From: Stenotrophomonas maltophilia
Lineage (GTDB): Bacteria; Pseudomonadota; Gammaproteobacteria; Xanthomonadales; Xanthomonadaceae
DNA length: 64,000 nucleotides
Assembly: GCF_001676385.1 (NCBI RefSeq)
Contig: NZ_LYVJ01000015.1
Coordinates: 1-64,000 of the forward strand
Reading direction: 5' to 3'
Of this stretch, positions 47,633 to 56,474 are shown piece after piece; within the stretch, counting starts at the first letter, position 1, and every line of letters starts with the position of its first letter. The notes beneath the pieces are model-generated. The model did no database searches and was not told the origin of the DNA. It saw only the letters and a list, made by a program, of their open reading frames with translations. The translations under genes were made by a program, and so were the position numbers.

Positions 47633-48888
47633 CTACCTTTCGCTGGTACAACCCGCTGAGCTGGCGGTTCTTCGGATACGACGACCCTGCCACCGGCAAC
47701 TACGTGGAGGTCGACCTATCCACCGGTGGCCGAGGCACCAAGGCGGGCGTCCGGGTGACGCCCAAGAAGGCGCTGACGGTCAGCATCGTCTGGTCGTGCG
47801 TGAAGGTGCTGTCCGAGTCCGCCGCGGGGCTGCCTTGGAAGCTGTATGAGGACGCGGGCGGCCTCCGCCAGTTGGTCAGGGGGAGCAGCCCGCAGAGGCG
47901 CCGTCTGCTTCGCCTGCTGAGCAAGCCGAATCCGTTCATCAAGTGGCTGGACCTGATCAAGGCGGTCGTGGTGAACATGGCGCTGCGCGGCAATGCCTTC
48001 GCCATCATCCAACGTGACGACGACGGTGGATGGATCGGCCTGATTCCCGTGCCGGTGGATAGCGTCCGCATCGACACCGACGACGGCCTGATCTACTGGG
48101 CGACGATCAACGGCAGCGAAACGCCGGTCTCGCCGCAGAACATGCTGCACTTCAAGCTGTTCAGCCCAGATGGCATCACTGGCCTGTCGCCAGTCGAGTA
48201 TCAAGCCGAAACCATCGGCCTCGCGCGCGCTGCGCAGGACTGGTCCGCGCGGTTCATGCGCAAGGGTGGCTTCACCGGTGGATACATCATCTATCCCGGC
48301 TTCCTGACCAAGGAGCAGCAGGCGCAAATCAAGGCGAAGCTGCCTGATATCCGCCAGGGCGATGTGGACGACCTCGGCAAGATGGCCATCCTGCAGGGTG
48401 GGCCGACGATCACGCCGGCCGGCCTGACCCAGAAAGACAGCCAGTTCATCGAATCGCAGCAGTTCCAGGAGGAGGCGCTCGCCGGCATCTGGGGCGTTCC
48501 GCTGTACCTGACCAACCGCGCTCGCTCCACTTCGGTGCTGGGCTCCAATCTGGAGCAGCAAACCAGCGGCTTCGTCACCTTCGGCCTGAAGCCTTACCTC
48601 GACGCGATCGAGAGCGAGATCAACGACAAGCTGTTCGCCGATGGCGACATGTTCGTGGAGGCCGTTGTAGAGGGCCTGCTGCGCGCCGACAGCGGTGCCC
48701 GTTCCACCTACTACAAGACGGCCCTCGGCGGCTCCGGCGGCTCGGGCTGGATGACCATCAACGAGGTCAGGGTGAAGGAGAACCTGCCTGTGCTGGAAGG
48801 CGAGCAATACGACCAGGTCACACGGTGGACCAGCAACAAGCCCGATTCCAGTAACGACGACCCAACGGGAGATCCCGCCAATGCTTAG
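47629..48888 (+). CDS. Portal protein, HK97 family
   Basis: A 419-residue protein that forms the dodecameric ring at the capsid vertex for DNA entry and exit. Conserved parts: VWSCVKVLSESAAGLPWKLYED, LLSKPNPFIKWLDLIKAV, LRGNAFAII, GLSPVEYQAETIGLARAAQDWSARFMRKG and LFADGDMFVEAVVEGLLRAD (split where long). It starts with ATGA on TerL and overlaps the protease gene by 8 bases. Confidence 0.94.
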   Translation: MTTFRWYNPLSWRFFGYDDPATGNYVEVDLSTGGRGTKAGVRVTPKKALTVSIVWSCVKVLSESAAGLPWKLYEDAGGLRQLVRGSSPQRRRLLRLLSKPNPFIKWLDLIKAVVVNMALRGNAFAIIQRDDDGGWIGLIPVPVDSVRIDTDDGLIYWATINGSETPVSPQNMLHFKLFSPDGITGLSPVEYQAETIGLARAAQDWSARFMRKGGFTGGYIIYPGFLTKEQQAQIKAKLPDIRQGDVDDLGKMAILQGGPTITPAGLTQKDSQFIESQQFQEEALAGIWGVPLYLTNRARSTSVLGSNLEQQTSGFVTFGLKPYLDAIESEINDKLFADGDMFVEAVVEGLLRADSGARSTYYKTALGGSGGSGWMTINEVRVKENLPVLEGEQYDQVTRWTSNKPDSSNDDPTGDPANA

Positions 48889-49528
48889 CAAGTATTCCTG
48901 CCCGTTCGAGGTAAAGGCGGCAGACGATGCAGGCAACTTCGAGGGCTATGCCTCGGTGTTCAACAACGTGGATCTCGGCGAGGACCTGATCCTCCCGGGT
49001 GCCTTCGTCAAGGTGAAGACGACTCGGACTGGCCGACTGCGCCTGGCGCTGTACCACAACCTGACACGGCTGATCGGCGATGCCGAGTTCAAACAGGACG
49101 GCAACGGCCTGCACTTGAAGGGCAAGGTCAACCTCAACGTCAGCTACGCCAAGGACGCCTACGAGCTGATGAAGGCCGGCACCTTGGACGAGATGTCAGT
49201 CGGCTTCAACACGTTGGAGGACGCGATCGAGAACCGCGAGGGGCGGCGGGTGCGCGTCATTAAGAAGGCCGAATTGTGGGAGGCATCGGTCGTCCCCTTC
49301 GGCATGAACCCGGAAGCACAGGTGATGAGCGTCAAGTCCGACGTTCGCGCCTTCGAATCGGCCCTGCGCGAACGCATGGGGCTGTCCCAGAAAGAGGCGG
49401 CGGCCGTCGCCTCGCTCGGCTTTCCCGCGATCCACCGTGACGGTGGCATTGGGGACACGGAGACCGTGAAGCAGCTGAAGCAACTCGGCACATCCATCGA
49501 ATCCATTTTCAAAGGAATGCACCAATGA
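48881..49528 (+). CDS. Prohead protease, HK97 family (U35)
   Basis: A 215-residue serine protease that removes the delta domain from capsid protein during maturation. It begins MLSKYSCPFEVKAADDAGNFEGYASVFNN (split), with catalytic His in ALYHNLT and Ser in LDEMSVGFNT, and the AELWEASVVPFGMNP motif. Ends ATGA with the capsid gene. Confidence 0.94.
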   Translation: MLSKYSCPFEVKAADDAGNFEGYASVFNNVDLGEDLILPGAFVKVKTTRTGRLRLALYHNLTRLIGDAEFKQDGNGLHLKGKVNLNVSYAKDAYELMKAGTLDEMSVGFNTLEDAIENREGRRVRVIKKAELWEASVVPFGMNPEAQVMSVKSDVRAFESALRERMGLSQKEAAAVASLGFPAIHRDGGIGDTETVKQLKQLGTSIESIFKGMHQ

Positions 49529-50736
49529 GCGAGAACATCAGCGATATCCGTGAGGGCTTGGAGAAGCAGCTGAAGGACGGCTTTGCCGGCCTGCAGAAGA
49601 AGTACGACAGCGCCTCGGCCGAGATCGAAAAGGGCAACCAGGTCACCACCGATCTGAAGAAGCAGATCCAGACCGCCACCGACGAGATCCAGAAGGTCGT
49701 CGACAAGGTACTGAAGCTCGAGGAGAAGGGCATCGGCCTGGGCAACCAGCCCGGCACGAAGAAGGGCTTCATCGACTTCATCAAGGGCAACGATGAATAC
49801 AAGGCGCTGCAGGGCCGTGAGAAGTCGGCTGCAGAGATTGAGGTCAAGAAGGACGAGCTGGCGTCCATGCAGGAGACCAAGGCGGTAACCAGCGCCGGCA
49901 TTGTCGTACCCAACTACGACCCGACGATCCAGCCGGGCATCCGCCAGGAGTTGCGCATCCGCGACCTGATCCCGTCGATCTCCGTCACCGGCCAGAGCTA
50001 CACCTACTTCCGCGAGCTTCTGCACACTCGCGGCGCCGGACCGGTCGGCGAAGGCACGGCCAAGCCACAGAGCAACGTCACCTTCGAGCAGAAGACCGAC
50101 TTGGTGAAGAAGCTGGCGGTCTGGATCCCCGTCACCGACGAAGCCCTGGACGACGTGCCGCAGATGTACGGCTACCTGCAGCAGCTGCTGCGGTACGACC
50201 TGAAGCTGGAAGAAGAAGCCCAGATCCTGAAGGGCGACGGCTTGGGCAACAACCTGCCCGGCCTGATGACTGACGCCACGGTATTCGATGACGCCCTTTC
50301 GAAGGCGAGCGACACCTCGATCGACACTGTCCGCCGCGCGATCTACCAGGTGCGCAAGCAGTCGAAGCTGTCGGCCGACGCCACGGTGATGACCGAACTG
50401 GACTGGATGAACATCGAGCTGGAGAAGGACAGCCAGAACCGCTACCTGTTCGCCAACCTGCAGGGCTTCGTGACCCCGATCCTGTGGGGCCGGCCGGTGG
50501 TCGCCTCGGACAGCATGGACGAAGGCGACGGCACCACCACCGGTGGCGAGTTCCTGGTCGCCAACTTCCAGCGCGGCGCCACGATCTACGATCGCATGAG
50601 CTTCCTGTTCAAGGTCGGCCTGATCAACGACGACTTCGTGAAGAACCAGCGCGTGCTGCTGGTCGAAGAGCGTCTGGGTCTGGCCAAGCGCCGCATCGAG
50701 GCATTCGTGAAGGGTCGCTTCAAGCCGCAGGCTTGA
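49525..50736 (+). CDS. Major capsid protein, HK97 fold
   Basis: A 403-residue precursor. Residues 1-80 are a charged coiled coil (DIREGLEKQLKDGFAGLQKK...), the delta domain acting as internal scaffold. The protease probably cuts near residues 100-125. The mature part has the HK97 pattern: PNYDPTIQPGIRQELRIRDLIPS, a VAVWIPVTDEALDDVP-like segment, GDGLGNNLPGL and LWGRPVVASDSM. No Lys-Asn crosslink can be confirmed. Confidence 0.95.
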   Translation: MSENISDIREGLEKQLKDGFAGLQKKYDSASAEIEKGNQVTTDLKKQIQTATDEIQKVVDKVLKLEEKGIGLGNQPGTKKGFIDFIKGNDEYKALQGREKSAAEIEVKKDELASMQETKAVTSAGIVVPNYDPTIQPGIRQELRIRDLIPSISVTGQSYTYFRELLHTRGAGPVGEGTAKPQSNVTFEQKTDLVKKLAVWIPVTDEALDDVPQMYGYLQQLLRYDLKLEEEAQILKGDGLGNNLPGLMTDATVFDDALSKASDTSIDTVRRAIYQVRKQSKLSADATVMTELDWMNIELEKDSQNRYLFANLQGFVTPILWGRPVVASDSMDEGDGTTTGGEFLVANFQRGATIYDRMSFLFKVGLINDDFVKNQRVLLVEERLGLAKRRIEAFVKGRFKPQA

Positions 50737-50802
50737 TAAGCCGTTGACCCTGTAGGAGGCCGGCCATGCGCCGGCCTCTCTCTCCCGAGATGGAGTAGGA
50801 AC

Positions 50803-51288
50803 ATGAAGATCAAAGCAGAATGGGGCTTTCGCGGTGACGCCCCGAAGCTCAACGCCGAGTCCGCCGATGTGAAGGCTGGCGACGTGTTCGATGGCGTGGA
50901 TCCGGAATACGGGCACGCGCTGGTCGGCAAAGGCTTGGTGGTGCAGATTCACGAAGGGTCCGCGCCCCTGGAGACGAAGCCGGCCCAGCCCAGCGAGCTG
51001 AAGGCGGGCGAGGACGACGGTGCAGTCGGATCCACGAGGACCGACGAAGCGACCGGCGCCGCGGGAGCGCAGATCACCGGTGGTGGTGCGCCTGACGGTG
51101 CGGCAGTGCCCGGAGCCTCTACCGAGTCCGCCGCAGGTACTCCGACCAGTTCTGACCGGAGCGGTGCCGACAAGAAGGCGCTGCTGATCCAGCAGCTCGA
51201 GGCCGCCGGCGTCGAGTTCGACCGCCGATGGGGTGCTGATCGCCTGGCAGCGGTGCTGGCCGAAGCCCAGAACAAGGATCACGAGTAA
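50803..51288 (+). CDS. Head-region protein with variable linker and LEM-like end
   Basis: A 161-residue acidic protein. The N-terminal 45 residues (MKIKAEWGFRGDAPKLNAES...) form a small beta fold; residues 55-125 are a low-complexity Gly/Ala/Thr linker; the C-terminal 35 residues (KKALLIQQLEAAGVEFDRRW...) look like a HeH/LEM-type helix-extension-helix DNA-binding unit. It lies between capsid and connector genes, after a 66-bp gap. Perhaps a decoration or vertex protein. Confidence 0.7.
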   Translation: MKIKAEWGFRGDAPKLNAESADVKAGDVFDGVDPEYGHALVGKGLVVQIHEGSAPLETKPAQPSELKAGEDDGAVGSTRTDEATGAAGAQITGGGAPDGAAVPGASTESAAGTPTSSDRSGADKKALLIQQLEAAGVEFDRRWGADRLAAVLAEAQNKDHE

Positions 51289-51590
51289 TGGCAATCACCC
51301 TCGACCTCGCGCTTGTGCGCGAACAGTGCCGCATTGTCGATGAGATCAGCGACGCGCTCCTGCAGACGTACATCGACGCGGCCCTCGTGCACGTGCAGAT
51401 GCACTGTGATCGCCGTCTGGTTGAGGGTGAGCCGTCCAGCGAAGAAGAGATGGCACTCACGGCGGACGTGCACCAGGCGGTTCTATTGATGGTCGGCAGC
51501 TGGGCGGAGAACCGCAGTGCCTTGGGTGAGCTGGCCTCGGAGATTGCCCTTGGGGTGTCACGACTTCTTTGGTACAGGAAGCGATTCTGA
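51288..51590 (+). CDS. Head-tail connector, gp6-like
   Basis: A 100-residue helical protein, with ALVREQCRIVDEISDALLQTYIDAALVHVQMH (split) and HQAVLLMVGSWAENRSAL, the pattern of HK97 gp6 connectors that extend the portal ring. TAATG start and TGATG end couple it to its neighbours. Confidence 0.88.
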   Translation: MAITLDLALVREQCRIVDEISDALLQTYIDAALVHVQMHCDRRLVEGEPSSEEEMALTADVHQAVLLMVGSWAENRSALGELASEIALGVSRLLWYRKRF

Positions 51591-51925
51591 TGGCTACTTC
51601 AGCAGGCCAGCGCCGTCACCTGATCCGCTTCGAGCGCGCAGTCGACGTCCGCGATCCGCTAGGCGGTCCGCCCAAGAAGGAATGGCAGTTCGTCGCCGAG
51701 GCGTGGGCAAAGAAGACGAACCAACTCAGCGCGACGGCCGAGGCGGTCGCAGCAGGGGCGGAGCGATACCGTGAGCAGGTCCGGTGGGACATGCTCCCGC
51801 GACATGTCGAGCCCACTTGGCGCATTGTCGAGCGGGGCAAGCCTTATGCGATCAAGAGCATTGCACCGAGCAACGACGGTAGTGAGATGGCGATCATCGC
51901 CGTAGCGGGGTTGGGCAATGGCTGA
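51590..51925 (+). CDS. Head-tail adaptor (head-closure protein)
   Basis: A 111-residue beta-barrel protein of the SPP1 gp16/HK97 gp7 group, with RRHLIRFERAVDVRDPLGGPPKKEW and RYREQVRWDMLPRHVEPTWRIVERGK (split), YAIKSIAPSNDGSEMAIIA. Closes the connector after packaging. ATG overlaps the gp6-like stop. Confidence 0.85.
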   Translation: MATSAGQRRHLIRFERAVDVRDPLGGPPKKEWQFVAEAWAKKTNQLSATAEAVAAGAERYREQVRWDMLPRHVEPTWRIVERGKPYAIKSIAPSNDGSEMAIIAVAGLGNG

Positions 51926-52421
51926 GCAAGTGTCAATTCAGGGGCTGGATGGCCTGTTGCGCTCGCTGCGGGAGGCCCCCAAGGCCATCCAGGGCAGGGC
52001 GGTCCAGGCCGGCATGCGCAAGGGCGGCAATGTCATCCGGGACGATGCCAGACGCCGGGCGCCGAAAGCATCGGGCTTCATGGCGTCTCAGATCGTCACC
52101 CGCCGGGCCAACTCCAAGAGCCGACAGCGCGCAGGTGTAGGCCGAGGCGGCGAGTACTTCACCGTAGGCGTTAAGACGGGGCGCCGCCGCAAGTACGCCA
52201 ACACCAAGCGCAACCGTCGCCGCGGTCGCGTCGGGAAGGTCTACGAGGAGGCGGGCTGGGCCTACTACTGGCGGTTCATCGAGTTCGGCACCAAGAACAT
52301 GCGGGCGTCCCCGTTCCTCACGCCAGCAGGCGAGGCCAAGGGGCCGGAAGCGGCTCAAGTGGTCATCGATGAAACCTGGGCGACGCTCGACAAGCAGCTG
52401 AAAGAGGATGGCTGGCGATGA
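51918..52421 (+). CDS. HK97 gp10-family tail-completion protein
   Basis: A 167-residue protein with the gp10 signature: GLDGLLRSLREAPKAIQGRAVQAGMRKGGNVIRDDARRRAPKASG (split), YYWRFIEFGTKNMRASPFLTPA. It contains an unusually basic insertion (RRRKYANTKRNRRRGRVGK, about 92-110). It joins tail to head during assembly. Overlaps both neighbours. Confidence 0.9.
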   Translation: MAEQVSIQGLDGLLRSLREAPKAIQGRAVQAGMRKGGNVIRDDARRRAPKASGFMASQIVTRRANSKSRQRAGVGRGGEYFTVGVKTGRRRKYANTKRNRRRGRVGKVYEEAGWAYYWRFIEFGTKNMRASPFLTPAGEAKGPEAAQVVIDETWATLDKQLKEDGWR

Positions 52422-52780
52422 TGGTTCCTTTGATCCAATCCCTGCTGGAGAACGATGCAACCGTCCGGCAGGTGCTCGGCGACCCTGTCCGTCTGTTCCT
52501 GGGTACTGCGCCTCAGAACACGCCGCTCCCCTACGCGACGTGGGAGGTGGTCAACGGCTCGCCAACGGCGATGCTCTCCGAACCGCCCCCGGCTGACGGC
52601 TGGCGGGTCCGAATGACCGTATGGGGCGAGGTCCTCAGCCAAGCCAACGCCGTTGGCGTCGCTATCCGCGACGTGGTGGAGCGCGTGGGCGGCATCGAGT
52701 CGTACAACCCGACGCCAGACAGCGACGGCACCGATTCGGTAGGCATTTCATTCGACGTGCGGCTCCTGCAGCTGCGCTGA
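52418..52780 (+). CDS. Tail terminator protein, DUF3168 family
   Basis: A 120-residue protein, with VRLFLGTAPQNTPLPYATWEVVNGSP and WRVRMTVWGEVLSQANAVGVAIRDVVE (split). DUF3168 proteins cap the tail tube and set its join with the head. Starts as ATGATG on the previous stop. Confidence 0.88.
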   Translation: MMVPLIQSLLENDATVRQVLGDPVRLFLGTAPQNTPLPYATWEVVNGSPTAMLSEPPPADGWRVRMTVWGEVLSQANAVGVAIRDVVERVGGIESYNPTPDSDGTDSVGISFDVRLLQLR

Positions 52781-52800
52781 TCCACACAACGGCAACCACT

Positions 52801-52822
52801 GGCCCCGCAAGGGGCCTTTTTC
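52801..52822 (+). terminator. Short intrinsic hairpin before the tail tube gene
   Basis: GGCCCCGCAAGGGGCCTTTTTC: a 6-bp GC stem with five T. It lies inside the late operon, so it may be an attenuator, ignored when Q acts. Confidence 0.6.
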
Positions 52823-52857
52823 ATGCCCGGCGACGGGCGCAACACAAGGAAATCCCT

Positions 52858-53331
52858 ATGGGACAGGTAATCAAGTCGAAGCACTCCCAGCTGTTCGTCG
52901 CCATCGGCGCGGCCGAGGTCATCAAGGTGACCCGCCTGCGTTCGGTCGGCTTCCCCGATGGCCAGGCATCGGAGATCGATATCTCCGACTACGACGACGA
53001 CTGGGACCAGTTCGTCGCCGGCCGCAAGCAGACCGGCAGCACCAGCATCGAGATCATCTACGACAGCGTCGACCACGAGAAGCTGGAAGAGCTGCACGAG
53101 ACCGGTGCCGTCGTGAACTGGCTGGTGACTGCGCCGCTGTCGGAAACCGAAGGCGTGGCCAAGCCGACCGCCATTGCCGGCAAGATCACCCCGCCGGACA
53201 CCGTGCTGTCCAAGCAGTTCGACGGCTTCGTGCAGAACTTCGCGGTAACCAGCCAGGACAACGACGTCTGGAAGGCGACGATCACTATCCGCGGCTCCGG
53301 CGCCGTCACCACGCACCGCCCGACGCCGTAA
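52858..53331 (+). CDS. Major tail tube protein
   Basis: A 157-residue protein forming the stacked rings of the siphovirus tail. It has a beta-sandwich pattern (SEIDISDYDDDWDQFVAGRKQTGSTSIEIIYD, split) and KITPPDTVLSKQFDGFVQNFAVT, close to lambda gpV/HK97 tail tubes, without a C-terminal Ig domain. ATG 52858 follows AAGGAAA. Confidence 0.9.
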   Translation: MGQVIKSKHSQLFVAIGAAEVIKVTRLRSVGFPDGQASEIDISDYDDDWDQFVAGRKQTGSTSIEIIYDSVDHEKLEELHETGAVVNWLVTAPLSETEGVAKPTAIAGKITPPDTVLSKQFDGFVQNFAVTSQDNDVWKATITIRGSGAVTTHRPTP

Positions 53332-53456
53332 GGCAGCGGCAACGGCGCACACCCAGGCCCGCTCCGGCGGGCCATCTCTCTGACAGGTCGCGCGGATCCT
53401 CCGCGTGTTAGCCGTGCGCGGCCCGCGCGCCCTGTCGCCACTTAAGGAAACGGCCA

Positions 53457-53831
53457 ATGAGCAAGACCAACGAGCCCCCCGAAACCCAGCCGCAGCAGCC
53501 CGTGAGCGTCCTGCAATCGTTCACCAACCTGGGCATGTTCGCCTCCAAGGACGTTCGCGCCGACACGATCACCTTGCCCAACGGTGCCAAGGCACAGTTC
53601 CATGTGCGCGAGCTGCCGGACGCGGAGTTCCGCAAGCTGTGGGGTGAAGGCGATCGCGCCAAGCTGATCGCAGCGACCATCTGCGACGAGGACGGCAAGC
53701 CCGTCATGAACGTGGAGCAGGCCGCCCAGCTCAAGCCCCTGGTGGCCGCTGAGCTGCAGCGCGTGGCCATGAAGCATTCCGGCTTCGGCGAGGATGCTGC
53801 CCAAGCTCAGGCCGACGCGGGAAACGGCTAA
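53457..53831 (+). CDS. Tail assembly chaperone gpG-like
   Basis: A 124-residue chaperone needed to build the tail around the tape measure. It has FASKDVRADTITLPNGAKAQFHVRELPDAEFRKLWGEGDRAK (split), typical of HK97/lambda G proteins. At its end the sequence G GGA AAC followed by TAA forms a -1 frameshift site, yielding a longer G-T product of about 222 residues. Confidence 0.9.
   Translation: MSKTNEPPETQPQQPVSVLQSFTNLGMFASKDVRADTITLPNGAKAQFHVRELPDAEFRKLWGEGDRAKLIAATICDEDGKPVMNVEQAAQLKPLVAAELQRVAMKHSGFGEDAAQAQADAGNG
53819..53825 (+). promoter_or_regulatory. Programmed -1 ribosomal frameshift site
   Basis: GGGAAAC, read G GGA AAC in the gpG frame (X XXY YYZ). The zero-frame stop TAA is at 53829, four bases later. 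A slip of one base continues in the frame that runs to 54124. Confidence 0.9.
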
Positions 53832-54124
53832 GGCAGCGCGGCGAGGACTGGTTCTGGAAGGTCCTCGCCGGCCACCTGCATCGCACGGTGGCCGAGCTGC
53901 AGGCGAGCATGTCGCGTCGGGAGTTCCTCGAATGGTGGGAGTTCCATAAGCGGAACCCCATCGACCCCGTAAGCCTGCACATCAAGCCCGCTGCCTTCGC
54001 CGCATACATCACCGCCTCACACAGCCAAGGCGGCACCAAGCGCTCCTTTCAGGAGTACCTGGAAACCCTCGTACCACGTTCCGAGGAGGACGAGGCACAG
54101 GACTGGTTCGATCGACTGGGATAG
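53822..54124 (+). CDS. Frameshifted T extension of the tail chaperone (gpGT)
   Basis: The -1 frame continues from the slippery site as KRLRQRGEDWFWKVLAGHLH..., then MSRREFLEWWEFHKRNPIDP, and ends LVPRSEEDEAQDWFDRLG. It probably has no start of its own and is made only as the G-T fusion. The T part recruits tail tube subunits in lambda. Confidence 0.88.
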   Translation, partial: KRLRQRGEDWFWKVLAGHLHRTVAELQASMSRREFLEWWEFHKRNPIDPVSLHIKPAAFAAYITASHSQGGTKRSFQEYLETLVPRSEEDEAQDWFDRLG

Positions 54125-54126
54125 CC

Positions 54127-56094
54127 ATGACCGACACCATCGGGCGCTTTGCCGCCCTCCCGATCGGCCCGCTGCTCGCTGCGCGCGACGGTGGGCTCAC
54201 CCTTGCCACGATGGCAGCAGCCGACCTCAACCGCTGCGCCCGGTCCGACTTTGCCCTCAGCGCTGGCGTTGTCGGCGTCGAGTTCGCACTGTGGGGCGAG
54301 GACGACCTGTCCGCCGTCGTGGGCTTTGTCACGGCGGCAGCGCCCCTCAGCCAAGCCCCAGGCGCAAACGGGGAGGGTATCGGCTGGGAACTGGCCACCG
54401 GTCGCCTGATCCAGGGCATCGGCGCGATCGCAACCGGCCTGCCCGTGGTTGCGTTGGGCGATATCGTCGGGATGCGGGTCTCCTTCGGCAGTCCCTCCCG
54501 ACTCCACCTGTACCTCAACGGCGCGCTAGTCCATCAGCGCGACCTGCTGCTGGCCGGCCCGCTCTACTTCGCCGCCTCACTGGCTGCGACGAAGGCCGGC
54601 GGGCTGTGCCTGGCCGTGAACGCTGGGCAGTGGGGCGCCCGAAGCGATGCGGCTGTTGCTGGTTGGAAGCTGGACCAGGCCCAAGCGCCGACCACGCGGC
54701 TGGCCGACGATGACTGGCTTTCCGCGCCAGGCGATAGCCCGGCCAATGTCCGGTACGAAGGGCTGGTCGCCGAGGGCGTCAACCTGGTCCAGGAGCTGAG
54801 CTTCTGGCCATGGGGTGGCGATCCGGTGTCGCAGACGGCAGCGGCGGAATGCGTGATCGCTGACGCCGAAGGGCTGCTGGATGACCTGGCTTTGTCCGGT
54901 GCCTCCGGCGCTGCGGTGCGCATCCTGCAGGTGAACGACGGCGGCATGCTGGCCGACGCCGCTCCGGTGTTTCGCTGCGTCATCGATCAGATCGAGGTAA
55001 ACGACGACGGCAGCAAGACCCTGCACCTGCGCGACGCGCACGACTACCTGGGCCAGACCATCAACCGGGGTGTGTTCCTTCCCAACATCACCTCGCTGGC
55101 CTGGAAGCCGCAGCCGGTAGTGATCGGCGCGGTGGCCAGTATCCCGGCAGCCGGAGCCAACTCGGACGCGACAGCGATGTTCCTGGCCGACAGCCCGGTG
55201 CACGTAAACGCTGTGATGGATCGCGGCGACCTGATGGAAGATGGCACCTTCAGCATGGAGCCGGACGGCCAGCAGCTGCTGCTGAAATCTCCGCCCGTCA
55301 CCCCTGTGGTGGTCGACGGTTCGAGCATCGGCCCTGGCATGTCCCCGGCGCGCCTGGAGCAGGCCGTGGGCGACGTGATGGCTCGCCTCGGGGCAGGGGC
55401 GTGGTCGGCAGCGGATTGTGCAGCCGTGGACGCTGCAACCGGCTACGCCGGTATCGGCTACTACGCCGGAGCGGCCATCACGGGCAGGGATGCCCTGAAC
55501 GCGATGCTGCCCAGCTACGGTGTCGGGTGCTACCAGGATCCCACCGGTGTGCTGCGCTTCGTGCAGGTAGTCGCGCCGGAGACCTATCAGGGGCAGCCGG
55601 CGTTTGAGATCTCGGACGCCGACATGGCCAGCGACCTGGTCGGCGTCCCGGACGACGCGCCCAACCTGACCCGGCGCATGGCCTACCGGCCGAACGCGCA
55701 GGCCCTCGGCGCCTCCGACCTGGTCACGGACGTGGTGGATGTGCCGCAGAGCCGCCGGGACGAGCTGACGGGCCTCTACCGAGGTCAGGTGTTCGCTGCG
55801 GGCGCTCTGGACGCACACTACCGCCGCGCCGACGCCGCCGATCCGGTCATTTCGCTGTTCTGGAATGCCGCCGACGCGCAGGCCGAGATCAACCGCGTCG
55901 TGGCGATGTACCAGCGCCAGCGGTTCTTCTACCAGGTCGCCATTCGCGGTGATCAGGACATGGCTCCGCTCCCTGGTCAGATCGGCCGGCTGACCTACAG
56001 CCGCTACGGCCTGGCGGATGGCAAGCCGGTGCTGGTGCGGCGCGTAGAGCGCAACCCTGCCACGGGGGACATGGTGCTTACCCTGTGGGGTTAA
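54127..56094 (+). CDS. Large phage tail protein, concanavalin/SPRY-like N-terminus
   Basis: A 655-residue protein. Residues about 30-170 look like a SPRY/lectin-type beta sandwich (GVVGVEFALWGEDDLSAVVGF; GMRVSFGSPSRLHLYLNGALVHQRDLL, split). The middle (about 220-330) resembles a tail-hub repeat (VRYEGLVAEGVNLVQELSFWPWGGDPV, DGSKTLHLRDAHDYL), and the C-terminus ends GRLTYSRYGLADGKPVLVRRVERN, like baseplate proteins that set dispersal or tail-tip hubs. It starts 2 bases after gpGT. Its place before the tape measure is unusual. Exact role unknown. Confidence 0.75.
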   Translation: MTDTIGRFAALPIGPLLAARDGGLTLATMAAADLNRCARSDFALSAGVVGVEFALWGEDDLSAVVGFVTAAAPLSQAPGANGEGIGWELATGRLIQGIGAIATGLPVVALGDIVGMRVSFGSPSRLHLYLNGALVHQRDLLLAGPLYFAASLAATKAGGLCLAVNAGQWGARSDAAVAGWKLDQAQAPTTRLADDDWLSAPGDSPANVRYEGLVAEGVNLVQELSFWPWGGDPVSQTAAAECVIADAEGLLDDLALSGASGAAVRILQVNDGGMLADAAPVFRCVIDQIEVNDDGSKTLHLRDAHDYLGQTINRGVFLPNITSLAWKPQPVVIGAVASIPAAGANSDATAMFLADSPVHVNAVMDRGDLMEDGTFSMEPDGQQLLLKSPPVTPVVVDGSSIGPGMSPARLEQAVGDVMARLGAGAWSAADCAAVDAATGYAGIGYYAGAAITGRDALNAMLPSYGVGCYQDPTGVLRFVQVVAPETYQGQPAFEISDADMASDLVGVPDDAPNLTRRMAYRPNAQALGASDLVTDVVDVPQSRRDELTGLYRGQVFAAGALDAHYRRADAADPVISLFWNAADAQAEINRVVAMYQRQRFFYQVAIRGDQDMAPLPGQIGRLTYSRYGLADGKPVLVRRVERNPATGDMVLTLWG

Positions 56095-56474
56095 CCCGCT
56101 TCCCTGATCAGCTCATCGAGCTGGCTGGCAAGGTAGGAAATGTCAGCGGATGGGCTGTATAGACCGCTGGCCCACTGGGCGGGAGGCGCATTGGTGCGCA
56201 GTGCGAAGTTGGCCGACGCCTTCCTCACAGCCGGTTCGTAGAAGGCATCTTCGATTCTTGTGGGGCGCCGTCTGGCGCCGTCCACCGTACCAGTGCTGGC
56301 GCGCTGCTTGAGGTGTGCCTTCAGCGCCACCAGTCTCTGCCGGTACTGGTCGAGGTCATCGTGGCTAAGCGAGCGGTGGTCGTCGCCGGCCTCTGCAATT
56401 TCCTCAAATTCCGCATGCAGTCTGAGCAGCTCATCGAGCACGAGACGTGCTTCCTGGAGATCAATGGTGTCCAT
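56091..56474 (-). CDS. Minus-strand accessory gene inside the tail operon
   Basis: A 127-residue soluble, highly helical acidic protein (LQEARLVLDELLRLHAEFEEIAEAGDD). It runs opposite to every surrounding late gene. Its TAA shares bases with the upstream gene's stop (TTAA), and its start overlaps the next plus gene by 11 bases. Layout fits a moron expressed from the lysogen by its own promoter. No family recognised. Confidence 0.65.
   Translation of the reverse strand: MDTIDLQEARLVLDELLRLHAEFEEIAEAGDDHRSLSHDDLDQYRQRLVALKAHLKQRASTGTVDGARRRPTRIEDAFYEPAVRKASANFALRTNAPPAQWASGLYSPSADISYLASQLDELIREAG

Noticed and set aside
52801..52822. Operon-ending terminator before the tail tube gene
   Set aside because: The hairpin is short and lies inside a late operon that must be continuous; kept only as a weak internal signal.
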